In this document: positions 51,306-58,318 of the stretch, one piece after another
Numbering within the stretch: position 1 is the stretch's first letter
Layout: the number at the start of each line of letters is the position of its first letter
NCBI GenBank assembly: GCA_015056155.1
Contig: SVGU01000007.1
Coordinates: 1 to 58,318 of the forward strand
From: Clostridiales bacterium
GTDB taxonomy: Bacteria > Bacillota > Clostridia > Christensenellales > Aristaeellaceae
Length of the DNA stretch: 58,318 bases
Reading direction: 5' to 3'
The notes under the pieces: model-generated
The model's database searches: none
What the model saw: the letters and a program-made list of their open reading frames with translations, nothing else
What the model was told of the DNA's origin: nothing
Translations under genes and position numbers: made by a program

Positions 51306-52919
51306 TCAGGTGTTCTTTGCCCGTTTTTGCTTTTTGACATATTCGGCGACCACATAGGCAATGATCGCGCACCACACCGCAGCGAGGGACGCCAGCAGGG
51401 CGATGGCCGTGGGGGGCAGGGGGCCGGTCTCTGCCTGACGGAGGCGGTAGAGGGTGGTCATCTTTTCGTACAGGTCATCGATGAAGGCGTCGTCGATGGT
51501 CTTCTTGCGGCGTACGCCCTTGGCGACCTCCTCGATCATCTGGCCGGAGGCGTCGCGCAGGGAGGTGGAGCCGTCGAACACCGGGGTCACGAAGGTGTCG
51601 TCCACATGGTCGATCAGCAGCTGCGTCGCCTCGAGCTTCACGTCGTAGTGCAGATCGTTGTCCGTGCCGGAGAGGGAGAGGTACTCCAGGTATTCCGGGG
51701 ACTGCTGCGCCTTGGTCGTCACGGGGACGTAGCCCTCGGTGCTGGCGTAGGTCATCTGCACGTCGTTGGTCAGCATGTACTGCATGAACAGCCAGGACGC
51801 CAGCACCTCCTGCGGGTCGTTCTTGTTGAACAGGCACATGGAGGGGCCCTGCGAGATCATCTGCGGGTTGGCGGGATCGACCTGCGGGATCATCATCACC
51901 TCGGTGTCGAAGGCGACCATGCTCTCCTCGGCGATGTCGATCAGCGGCGCGTCGGAGCCCATCCAGGTGGAGCCGGCGGTGGAGTCGATGGCGAAGATGC
52001 ACTGACCGGCGTTGAGCCAGTTGGCGGGGTAGCTGGAGATCTTGAAGGTGGAGAAGGCGCCGGACTTCACATGCGCAGCGACGGTCTTGAGCACGGCGCG
52101 GGTGTCGTCGCTGAAGATGAGGACGTCGCCGTTCTTCGTCGAGTAGCCCGCGTTCATCTGCCGCAGGAGCTGGATCATCATGTTGTCGGTGGACTTGTAG
52201 ATGAAGGGGATGAGGGTGGGCTGGCCGTTGACAAGGTAGTTGCCGTCCGCGTCTTTGGCCAGCGCGGCCTCGGAGACCTCCCAGACGAAGTCCCACGTCA
52301 GCACCTCCGGCAGGGTGTAGCCCAGCTTTTCCACGTAGGTGCGGTTGACGTAGCACACCTCGGTGGAGCGCATGTAGGGCACGGCATAGTGCTGCCCGTC
52401 CAGGACGCATTCGGCGAGGAACTGGGGGATCATCTCCCCGCGCGCGGGCCCGTCGAAGCGCAGCGCGCTGCCGCCCAGGCCGTACTCCGCATCCGCAAAC
52501 AGCGTATCCAGCGGCACGACGCAGTTGTTGCCCGTCAGGTAGGTCGCGATGTGGTCGGGGTATGTGATGCACACGTTGGGGGTCGAATCGGTGGCGATGT
52601 TGGTGATCACGTCCTGATAGATGCGGCCGTAATCGGTGTAGAGCTTGAGGTTGACCTTGATGTTGGGGTAGAGCGCCTCGAAATCGGCGATGGCGTCCTT
52701 GTAGATGTTCGCCTGGGTGACGTTGCTCTCGGTCTTCGCCCAGAAGCTGATCTCGTACGTGCGGCTTTCGTCAAAGGCCGCAGGCACCTCGAACGCACGC
52801 TTGTTCAGCGCCGTGTGGCAGCCCGTCATCAGCAGGCAGCACACCACCAGCACCGAAGCCAGCGCGCCCCTGCGGATCCAATTCCGGATTCCGGATTCCG
52901 AATTCCGAATTCTACTCAT
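51306..52919 (-). CDS. ABC sugar-binding lipoprotein with C-terminal membrane helix
   Basis: 537 aa. After an odd charged start (MSRIRNSESGIRNWIRRG) a hydrophobic stretch ends in lipobox LMTGC (Cys34). The mature part is a family-1 solute-binding protein (FEALYPNIKVNLKLYTDYGR, FADAEYGLGG, WLNAGQCIFAIDSTAGSTWM, LASWLFMQYMLTN). Unusually, residues about 505-528 form a C-terminal membrane helix (IALLASLAAVWCAIIAYVV) followed by basic residues, so the protein may be anchored at both ends. The first codons consist of heptanucleotide repeats. It overlaps the permease gene by 4 nt. Confidence 0.9.
   Translation of the reverse strand: MSRIRNSESGIRNWIRRGALASVLVVCCLLMTGCHTALNKRAFEVPAAFDESRTYEISFWAKTESNVTQANIYKDAIADFEALYPNIKVNLKLYTDYGRIYQDVITNIATDSTPNVCITYPDHIATYLTGNNCVVPLDTLFADAEYGLGGSALRFDGPARGEMIPQFLAECVLDGQHYAVPYMRSTEVCYVNRTYVEKLGYTLPEVLTWDFVWEVSEAALAKDADGNYLVNGQPTLIPFIYKSTDNMMIQLLRQMNAGYSTKNGDVLIFSDDTRAVLKTVAAHVKSGAFSTFKISSYPANWLNAGQCIFAIDSTAGSTWMGSDAPLIDIAEESMVAFDTEVMMIPQVDPANPQMISQGPSMCLFNKNDPQEVLASWLFMQYMLTNDVQMTYASTEGYVPVTTKAQQSPEYLEYLSLSGTDNDLHYDVKLEATQLLIDHVDDTFVTPVFDGSTSLRDASGQMIEEVAKGVRRKKTIDDAFIDDLYEKMTTLYRLRQAETGPLPPTAIALLASLAAVWCAIIAYVVAEYVKKQKRAKNT
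52881..52912. repeat. Heptanucleotide tandem repeat, locus 3 (inside coding sequence)
   Basis: Read on the minus strand: GAATTCG, GAATTCG, GAATCCG, GAATCCG, GAAT, that is 4.6 units of 7 nt, beginning 7 nt after the first base of the binding-protein start codon. Translated as IRNSESGIRN. Units match those at 31821 and 32171. Because 7 is not a multiple of 3, gain or loss of one unit would shift the frame. Confidence 0.82.
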
Positions 52920-53791
52920 CCCTTCGTGCCTCCTCTCGCCACGCCGGCCATGATCTTCTTGTGGAAGATGAGGAACAGCAGGATCAGCGGGATGGACACC
53001 GCGACCACCGCCGCCATCATCGCGGGGATGTTGTCGCGGCCATAGCCGCTTTCGCGGATGGTCTGGATGCCGTTGGAGACGAGGAACATCTCCGGCTTGT
53101 CGGTGATGATGCGCGGCCAGACGTAGCTGTTCCAGCATTCGATGACCTTCAGGATCAGGATCGTCACCAGCGTCGGGCGGCAGATGGGGATCATGACCTT
53201 GCCCAGGTACTTCAGGTCGCTGGTCGCATCCACCTTGGCGGCGTAGTACAGCTCATCCGGGATCTGCGCGAAGTTCTCCTTCAGGAGGTAGATGTAGAAC
53301 ACCGAGGACACCGACGGCAGGATCAGGCCGAGGAAGGTGTTGTCCAGGGAGGCGCTCTTCATGGTGACGAAGTTGGTGATCACGACCAGCTCGCTGGGGA
53401 TCATCATCAGCGCGAGGAAGAGCAGGAAGGCGATATCCTTGCCCGGGAAGCTCAGCCGCGCAAAGGCAAAGGCCGCCAGCACCGTCACCGCCAGCATCAG
53501 GATGGTGGTGACGACGGTGAAGATGAAGGTGTTGACGAAATAGCGCCCCAGATCGGCCTCGGTGAAGATCTGCAGATAGTTGGCCATGGTGGGGTTGGTG
53601 GTGAAGAGCTGCGGGACGATCTCCGCGGCGTAGGAGCCCTGCGTCTTGATGGAGGTCAGCAGCATCCAGTAGAACGGGAACAGCACCACCAGCGCCCATA
53701 CGCCCAGGAGGCCGTAGACGACGATGTTGCGGATGAGCGCGGTGCGCTTTGCACGCCGTTCGATGCGCTCGAAGTCCATGATCTTGCTCAT
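52916..53791 (-). CDS. ABC sugar permease, MalG/UgpE type
   Basis: 291 aa with six helices. The EAA-type loop is YYAAKVDATSDLKYLGKVMI, with KTQGSYAAEIVPQLFTTNPT in the first periplasmic loop. It forms the membrane channel with the gene at 53808. The stop overlaps the binding-protein start. Confidence 0.93.
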   Translation of the reverse strand: MSKIMDFERIERRAKRTALIRNIVVYGLLGVWALVVLFPFYWMLLTSIKTQGSYAAEIVPQLFTTNPTMANYLQIFTEADLGRYFVNTFIFTVVTTILMLAVTVLAAFAFARLSFPGKDIAFLLFLALMMIPSELVVITNFVTMKSASLDNTFLGLILPSVSSVFYIYLLKENFAQIPDELYYAAKVDATSDLKYLGKVMIPICRPTLVTILILKVIECWNSYVWPRIITDKPEMFLVSNGIQTIRESGYGRDNIPAMMAAVVAVSIPLILLFLIFHKKIMAGVARGGTKG

Positions 53792-53807
53792 CAGCGAGCC
53801 TCCTTTC

Positions 53808-54701
53808 TCAGTAGTGCACGTGCTTGCGGGACACCAGCAGGTTGATGCAGGTGATCGTCAGCACGATGACAAAGAGGATGATCGCGGCGGCGGAGGCGAA
53901 GGACGGATAGCCGCCGCCTGCCTCGTCGTAGAGCACCTCGTACACATAGCCGACGATCGTGTTCATCTCCGCCAGGTTCAGATCCTCGCCGAAGAGCGCC
54001 ACCGCGTCCGAGTAGGCCTTGAACGCGCCGATGAAGCCGGTGATGATCAGGTAGAACATGGTCGGGGAGATCATCGGCAGCGTCACCTTGCGGAAGATGC
54101 GCCAGCTGCTGGTGCCGTCCACGCGGGCGGCCTTGTAGTACGTTTCGTCCACCGAGGCCAGCGCGCTGGTCAGCACGAGGATCTTGAAGGGCAGCACCAC
54201 CCACACCGTGTACAGGCACAGGACGAGCATCTTTGCCCAGTAGGGGCCGTCGATGAAGTCGATGGGCTCCACGCGGAACAGCCCGAGGATCACGTTGATC
54301 AGGCCGGGGGCGGAGTCCGTCTTGTCAAAGAGGATCATGAACACCAGACCGACCGCAAGCGTATTGGTCACGTAGGGCAGAAAATAGACGGTCTGGAACA
54401 GCTCGCGGAGTCTGGGGATGGAGGACAGGCCGAGGGAGATCAGCAGCGCGAGCAGGGTGGAGGCGGGGACGGTGATGGCCACAAGGATGAACGTGTTCTG
54501 CACCGCCTGCATGAAATACGGGTCGCGCAGGACGTATTCGTAGTTGTACAGGCCGATGCCGTCCGCTGTCTGGGAAACGAAGTCGTAGCCCTCCTCGAAG
54601 GAGTACACGAACACGTCGATCAGCGGATACACCATGAACACGCCCAGGAAGAGGATCGCGGGCAGCAGGTAGAGCCAGCCCTTCCAGCTTTTGTTTTCCA
54701 T
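53808..54701 (-). CDS. ABC sugar permease, MalF/UgpA type
   Basis: 297 aa with six helices. Helix 1 is LYLLPAILFLGVFMVYPLID, and the EAA loop is YYKAARVDGTSSWRIFRKVT. Second gene of the operon, 9 nt behind the ATPase gene. Confidence 0.93.
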   Translation of the reverse strand: MENKSWKGWLYLLPAILFLGVFMVYPLIDVFVYSFEEGYDFVSQTADGIGLYNYEYVLRDPYFMQAVQNTFILVAITVPASTLLALLISLGLSSIPRLRELFQTVYFLPYVTNTLAVGLVFMILFDKTDSAPGLINVILGLFRVEPIDFIDGPYWAKMLVLCLYTVWVVLPFKILVLTSALASVDETYYKAARVDGTSSWRIFRKVTLPMISPTMFYLIITGFIGAFKAYSDAVALFGEDLNLAEMNTIVGYVYEVLYDEAGGGYPSFASAAAIILFVIVLTITCINLLVSRKHVHY

Positions 54702-54710
54702 GCGTCCTCC

Positions 54711-55811
54711 TTATGCCAGCGTGCAGTCGATACGCATTTCGTCCGCCTTGCGGAACAGCAGCACCTTTTCCGGGTCGATGGAGAAGCGGACGGTCTCCGC
54801 CTCGTCGTCCATGTGGCGGGCGGCGGGGGTGATGGCGCGCAGCTGCACGCCGTCCAGGGCTGCGTGGGACGCCACGACGGAGACGTCGCGGCCCATGATC
54901 TCCACGCCGTGAAGATCGCACTGCAGGGGGCCGTTTTCATCCAGGATGAAGCCCTCGGGGCGGATGGCGCACCAGACCTCCTGGTCCTCCGCGCCCTTCA
55001 CCGACAGGATCGCCTCCTTGCCAACCAGCAGCTTTCCGCCCGCGACGCGGCCGTGGAAAACGTTGATGGGCGGCGTGCCGAGGAAGCGGGCGACGAAGAG
55101 GTTCGCCGGGTCGTCATACACGCGCTGGGGCTTGCCGATCTGCTGGAGAACGCCGTCCTTCATCACGACGATGAGGTCGGAGATGGACATGGCCTCCTCC
55201 TGATCGTGGGTGACGAAGATGGTGGTGATCTTCGTTTCGCGCTGGATGCGGCGGATCTCCTCGCGGGTCTGCAGGCGCAGCCGGGCGTCGAGGTTGGACA
55301 GCGGCTCGTCCATCAGAAGCACGCGCGGACGCTTGACCAGCGCGCGGGCGATGGCGACACGCTGCTGCTGACCGCCGGAAAGCTCCGCCGGCTTGCGGTC
55401 CATGAGCTTGTCGATCTGCACCAGCTTCGCGGCCTCCAGCGCCCGGTCCTTCATCTCCTGCCGGGTGAGCTTGTCCTTGCCCTTGAAGTTTTCCAGCGGG
55501 AACATGATGTTCTTCTCCACCGTCAGGTGGGGGTAGAGCGCGTAATTCTGGAACACGATGCCCACGCCGCGGTATTCGGCGGGGATGCCCGTCACGTCGT
55601 CCTCGTCAAAGAGAATGCGGCCGTCGGTGGCCTTCAGCAGGCCGCAGATGAGGTTGAGCACGGTCGATTTACCGCAGCCAGAGGGGCCCAGCAGGCCGAC
55701 CAGCTTGCCGTCGGGGATCTCGAAGGTGAAGTCGTTCACGGCGATGACGTCGGGCTGATTCTTCGCCCGGTTCGGGAATTTCTTGGTCAGGTGATCAAGC
55801 GTGATTTTCAT
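54711..55811 (-). CDS. ugpC: ABC transporter ATPase, UgpC/MsmK type
   Basis: 366 aa. Walker A GLLGPSGCGKSTVLNLI, signature LSGGQQQRVAIARAL, Walker B VLLMDEPLSNLDA and H-loop FVTHDQEEAM. The C-terminal TOBE/regulatory domain (residues 240-366) is typical of ATPases shared by several sugar transporters. First gene of a four-gene operon. It could also power the neighbouring permease at 57854. The Ugp name reflects family only. Glycerol-3-phosphate is one of several possible substrates. Confidence 0.93.
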   Translation of the reverse strand: MKITLDHLTKKFPNRAKNQPDVIAVNDFTFEIPDGKLVGLLGPSGCGKSTVLNLICGLLKATDGRILFDEDDVTGIPAEYRGVGIVFQNYALYPHLTVEKNIMFPLENFKGKDKLTRQEMKDRALEAAKLVQIDKLMDRKPAELSGGQQQRVAIARALVKRPRVLLMDEPLSNLDARLRLQTREEIRRIQRETKITTIFVTHDQEEAMSISDLIVVMKDGVLQQIGKPQRVYDDPANLFVARFLGTPPINVFHGRVAGGKLLVGKEAILSVKGAEDQEVWCAIRPEGFILDENGPLQCDLHGVEIMGRDVSVVASHAALDGVQLRAITPAARHMDDEAETVRFSIDPEKVLLFRKADEMRIDCTLA

Positions 55812-55855
55812 TCGGTATGCCCCCTGATTGTCGTTTGCATATGGGATCAGCCTTT

Positions 55856-55884
55856 ATTGTACGCTTTGGTGCGGAGCAAGTCAA
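55856..55884 (-). promoter_or_regulatory. Promoter of the ABC sugar transporter operon
   Basis: Minus strand TTGACT (55879-55884), 17-nt spacer, TACAAT (55856-55861), about 45 nt before the ATPase start. Confidence 0.8.
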
Positions 55885-55909
55885 GAGAGGCAGGCGGATC
55901 GCCGGCAGC

Positions 55910-55939
55910 AAAAAAGCCGCAGCGAAAGCTCGCTGCAGC
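55910..55939 (-). terminator. Terminator ending the GH30 transcript
   Basis: Minus strand GCAGCGA-GCTT-TCGCTGC followed by GGC and six T. It lies just upstream of the ABC operon promoter. Confidence 0.78.
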
Positions 55940-56031
55940 GGAAACGGGAGTCCTGAGACAAACAGCCGCCCGCCCCCCACGCGAACGCAGCCGCAACCGA
56001 AGGAGCGCAACCCGATCGCGAAAACGGGAGT

Positions 56032-56079
56032 CCAGAGGGACTGCGTCCCTCTGGCGGGGTCCAGGGGCAGAGCCCCTGG
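56032..56079 (-). repeat. Pair of adjacent hairpins after the GH30 gene
   Basis: CCAGGGGC/GCCCCTGG (56061-56079) and CCAGAGGGA/TCCCTCTGG (56032-56054) stand side by side, touching the GH30 stop codon, followed on the minus strand by CCCGTTTT. Paired hairpins of this type recur after genes in gut Clostridia. They may be terminator-like repeats. Confidence 0.7.
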
Positions 56080-57528
56080 TCACTTGGTGAGGACGATGGT
56101 GACGACGGACTGCATGGGTACGGAGAGATCGGTCGTCTTGACGGCTCCGTTGTAGGTGCGGGCGAGGTCGCGGTAGTTGGAGGTCTCGTGAACTTCCATG
56201 GTCTTGTAGGCGCTGAAGTCGCCCTCCAGGGAGATGAACTGGTTGGTGTACTGGTCGTTGATGAGCACCAGCACCAGCTGCTCCCTGCCGTTCTTTTCGC
56301 CGGTGAAGGCGACAGGGTGCAGCCCCTTGCCGCCCTCTACGTCCACGCGGGTAAAGCCGGGGCGGATGAAGCGGGTGAAGTTGCCGTAGGCCCAGAGGCG
56401 CTTGAGGGGCACGATGGAGATGCTGCCGTCGCCGGCTTCGGTGGCGTAGATCAGACCGTCATGGTAGCCGCCGGGAGCGACGCCCACCCACGTGGCCCAG
56501 GAGACCACGTCCAGCACGGTCAGGTCCTCCTGCACGCACTTGGCCAGCACCAGCGCGCTGTCCATGCCGAAGTCGGAGCCGTTGACCATCTCGCACCACT
56601 CGGACATGCGCACCTTCTTCTCCGGGTAGAGCACGTCCATGAAGTTGCGGAAGGAGACTTTCGACTGGGTGTTGGACCAGTAGGAATGGCAGTCGATGGC
56701 GCCCATGTGCTCGCGGAGAACATCGTGCTCCATCAGGGCAGAGACGTACTGCGGGGTCTTGCCGCCCCATTCGCCGCTTTCGGGGCCGGAGAGCTCCACG
56801 CCGGCGAGGGCGGGGCGCTTCTGCAGCTCCTCAAGGAAGGCGAGGTACACCCCGGCGATCTCGTCAGGCTCAAAGTGGCAGCCCTCCTGCGAGCCGGTCC
56901 AGTCCCACTGGGGCTCGTTGATGGGGGAGATGAACTTGACCGGTACGCCCAGCTCAATGAAGTGCTCCGCCACGTCGCAGGCGTAGACCGCCCATTCGGC
57001 GTAGTTGGCGGGGTCGATGTTGTTCCGCTCGCCGCCGGGGGTCAGGTGGGCCCAGCCGTTCTTCGTCAGGCGCTCCAGGGGGCTGTTGAAGAAGAGCACG
57101 ACCTCCTCGCAGCCCAGGCGCGTTACCTCCTGCACGAACCACATCGCACCGGCGTCCTTCGACCAGTCGTATTCGCCGGGGGCGACCTCGAAGGACTGGG
57201 CGCGGCGGTTCGGATCGGTGTAGTTGCCGTTGCCGCTGTCAGCGGAGCCTGCGCCGAGGTTGTAGCGGTAGTTCGTCAGGCCGATGCCGTAGGTCGGGTC
57301 GAACAGCAGCGTCGCGATGCGCTGACGGTTGGTGCGCATGGTGTTCTGGTACTTCGAGTCCCACAGACCCACGTACTGCGACCACCATGCGCCGCTGGTG
57401 CCAAAGGATTCGATGGTCTGATAGGTCTTCGTTTCATCGATCTTCATGGTGACCTCCGCTAGGGCCGGCAGGCAGCAGGTCATCAGCAGCGCTGCTGCCG
57501 CCAGAAGTGTCAGAATTCGGGTTTTCAT
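56080..57528 (-). CDS. Secreted glycoside hydrolase family 30 enzyme
   Basis: 482 aa. A signal peptide (residues 1-24) precedes a GH30 barrel: YQTIESFGTSGAWWSQYVG, acid/base Glu205 in ISPINEPQWDW and nucleophile Glu310 in VRMSEWCEM. YWSNTQSK and SWATWVGVAPGGY are further barrel strands. The last 100 residues form the usual side beta-sandwich. It most resembles beta-1,6-galactanase or glucanase/xylanase members. The substrate is not certain. The start follows GGAGG and the signal peptide. No clear promoter lies in the 38 nt before the terminator at 57567. Confidence 0.92.
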   Translation of the reverse strand: MKTRILTLLAAAALLMTCCLPALAEVTMKIDETKTYQTIESFGTSGAWWSQYVGLWDSKYQNTMRTNRQRIATLLFDPTYGIGLTNYRYNLGAGSADSGNGNYTDPNRRAQSFEVAPGEYDWSKDAGAMWFVQEVTRLGCEEVVLFFNSPLERLTKNGWAHLTPGGERNNIDPANYAEWAVYACDVAEHFIELGVPVKFISPINEPQWDWTGSQEGCHFEPDEIAGVYLAFLEELQKRPALAGVELSGPESGEWGGKTPQYVSALMEHDVLREHMGAIDCHSYWSNTQSKVSFRNFMDVLYPEKKVRMSEWCEMVNGSDFGMDSALVLAKCVQEDLTVLDVVSWATWVGVAPGGYHDGLIYATEAGDGSISIVPLKRLWAYGNFTRFIRPGFTRVDVEGGKGLHPVAFTGEKNGREQLVLVLINDQYTNQFISLEGDFSAYKTMEVHETSNYRDLARTYNGAVKTTDLSVPMQSVVTIVLTK

Positions 57529-57566
57529 GAGTGCCTCCAACTTGGATGTTCGCTATGGAAATGTGG

Positions 57567-57606
57567 AACAAAACCCCCGCGCCGGTTGGGTCAACAGACG
57601 CGGGGG
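57567..57606 (-). terminator. Intercistronic terminator between ABC permease and GH30 genes
   Basis: Minus strand CCCCCGCG pairs with CGCGGGGG around a 17-nt loop, then TTTTGTT. It sits 38 nt before the GH30 start, where no separate promoter is evident, so it may reduce rather than abolish GH30 transcription. Confidence 0.75.
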
Positions 57607-57698
57607 CGGGCTCCCACCGGCAGCGCGGGCTCTGCCACCTCCCTCGGAGAAGGAGGCTGAGCGGTGGGGCGTGAGGGGTTGACTTGCCGGTGGGGCGG

Positions 57699-57845
57699 CG
57701 TCCGGAGTGGACAGGCGCGTGGGCCTGTTATGCCGTCCGCAGCCACCGGCGGAAAAACGGGGCTTTGCCAGAGGCGATGGCGTCCGGAGCTGACAGGCGC
57801 GTGTGCCCATCAAGCCGTCCGCAGCCACCGGCGGAAAAACGGGGC
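57699..57845. repeat. Tandem duplication of a 65-nt structured unit
   Basis: Two units of 65 nt (57699-57763 and 57781-57845), 82 nt apart, both opening CGTCCGGAG, sharing ACAGGCGCGTG, and ending GCCGTCCGCAGCCACCGGCG then GAAAAACGGGGC. Differences are concentrated in the middle. The 57607-57698 stretch before them has a CCTCCC/GGAGG-type hairpin. No gene is present in 57541-57853. Confidence 0.82.
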
Positions 57846-57853
57846 GAAGCCCC

Positions 57854-58318
57854 TTAGCCGACCAGACCGGAGGATTCGAGGTTCTCCACCAGCCAGCGCT
57901 GGGCGAAGAGGTACACGCACAGCAGCGGCACGAGGAAGATCAGCACGCCGGCCTGCTTGACGGCGTCGAAGGTCAGGTCGCTGGCCTTGGACAGACCGAA
58001 GAGGCGGGTGGCGGTGTCCTGCACGAAGCGCTTCTGGGTGTCGTTGTTGGCGAAGACCGTCGCCAGCTTGGTGCCCAGATAGGAGCCGTCAGGATCGAAG
58101 TAACGGGTGAAGTAGGTGTCGCCGTAGTTCCAGACGAAGGCGAGGATCGCGACGATGACGATCGCCGGGATCGCGTTGGGGATCATGATGTTGAAGTAGG
58201 TCTTGTAGAAGCCGCAGCCGTCGATCAGCGCCGCCTCCTCCAGCTCCTTGGGGATGTTCTTGAAGAACTGGCTGAAGATCAGGATCAGCAGGCTCTGGTT
58301 CACGCCGAAGCCCAGCAG
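57854..58318 (-). CDS. ABC sugar permease, C-terminal part (cut by window end)
   Basis: 155 codons visible, running off the window. The EAA loop LEEAALIDGCGFYKTYFNIM followed by two membrane helices identifies a carbohydrate ABC permease inner-membrane subunit. The remaining genes of its transporter must lie beyond the window. It is upstream of, and on the same strand as, the GH30 gene, so this is probably a second oligosaccharide-uptake operon. Confidence 0.9.
   Translation of the reverse strand: MLGFGVNQSLLILIFSQFFKNIPKELEEAALIDGCGFYKTYFNIMIPNAIPAIVIVAILAFVWNYGDTYFTRYFDPDGSYLGTKLATVFANNDTQKRFVQDTATRLFGLSKASDLTFDAVKQAGVLIFLVPLLCVYLFAQRWLVENLESSGLVG

Noticed and set aside
54711-55811. Firm assignment of glycerol-3-phosphate as the ABC transporter substrate
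   Set aside because: UgpC-type ATPases serve many sugar transporters, and the binding protein shows no residue pattern that settles the ligand.
57699-57845. CRISPR array
   Set aside because: Only two long units of 65 nt, with no regular short repeats and spacers and no cas genes.

Overview
The window is chromosomal DNA from a GC-rich, Gram-positive-type anaerobe, most likely a gut or rumen member of the Clostridia. The reasons are the gene families (a CD1871A-type CXXC protein with its Fe-S/TlpA partner, a YlbJ-like sporulation membrane protein, a stand-alone FakA-type domain, DUF2975/XRE pairs, a YacL-type PIN-TRAM protein), strong AGGAGG ribosome binding sites, consensus sigma-A promoters with 17-nt spacers, and several polysaccharide hydrolases. 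No species can be named from the sequence alone. No transposase, integrase, phage gene or CRISPR array was seen.

Layout. 1-245: the 3' end of a 5S rRNA gene and tRNA-Asn, closing an rRNA operon. 246-1869: a DeoR-type regulator and a lone CobK/CbiJ-type reductase. 2167-6624: a glycan operon with a GH43 enzyme, a secreted GH5 endoglucanase and a xylose-isomerase-fold epimerase. 6625-6974: a structured intergenic repeat (copy A). 7053-12924: a minus-strand operon with two divergent Hsp70-type ATPases, a coiled-coil protein ending in a GrpE-like domain, and a zinc-ribbon/RCC1-like protein. This is the best candidate for an undescribed system. 13161-17000: a divergent thiol-redox region with a secreted TlpA-like protein facing a CXXC membrane protein and an Fe-S membrane protein fused to TlpA. 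17052-24420: a pyrophosphatase-like/GNAT fusion, a TauE-type transporter, a hot-dog thioesterase, GpsA fused to a degenerate TagD-like domain, a small repetitive protein, a MATE transporter and a secreted SH3 protein. 24475-30065: a radical SAM protein divergent from a tight operon (membrane protein, RsuA, RsmC-like methylase, MalY-type lyase, Nudix).

30122-35807: an ECF sigma factor with its membrane anti-sigma factor, a FakA-like mini-protein, DNA polymerase I and a YlbJ-like protein. 35839-36224: copy B of the structured repeat. 36307-44409: a polysaccharide deacetylase-like protein, a serine hydrolase, an AEC transporter, an XRE/DUF2975 membrane operon with a lipoprotein, a GNAT and an Lgt-like protein. 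44630-50475: RadA, YacL-type PIN-TRAM protein, GyrI-like protein, MFS transporter, glycerophosphodiesterase and a membrane XRE regulator. 50530-58318: a secreted OB-like protein, a complete sugar ABC transporter (ATPase, two permeases, binding protein), a secreted GH30 hydrolase and the start of a second ABC transporter.

How the genes fit together. The two flanks are carbohydrate utilisation modules: secreted GH5 and GH30 enzymes cut polymers outside, ABC transporters import products, and GH43 and the epimerase process them inside. The middle is housekeeping (polA, radA, rsuA, gpsA) interleaved with small stress and envelope modules. The most unusual items are the dual-Hsp70/GrpE-like/RCC1 operon, the two-copy structured element with compensatory base changes, a family of heptanucleotide repeats (one copy in frame inside a binding-protein gene), and several gene fusions.
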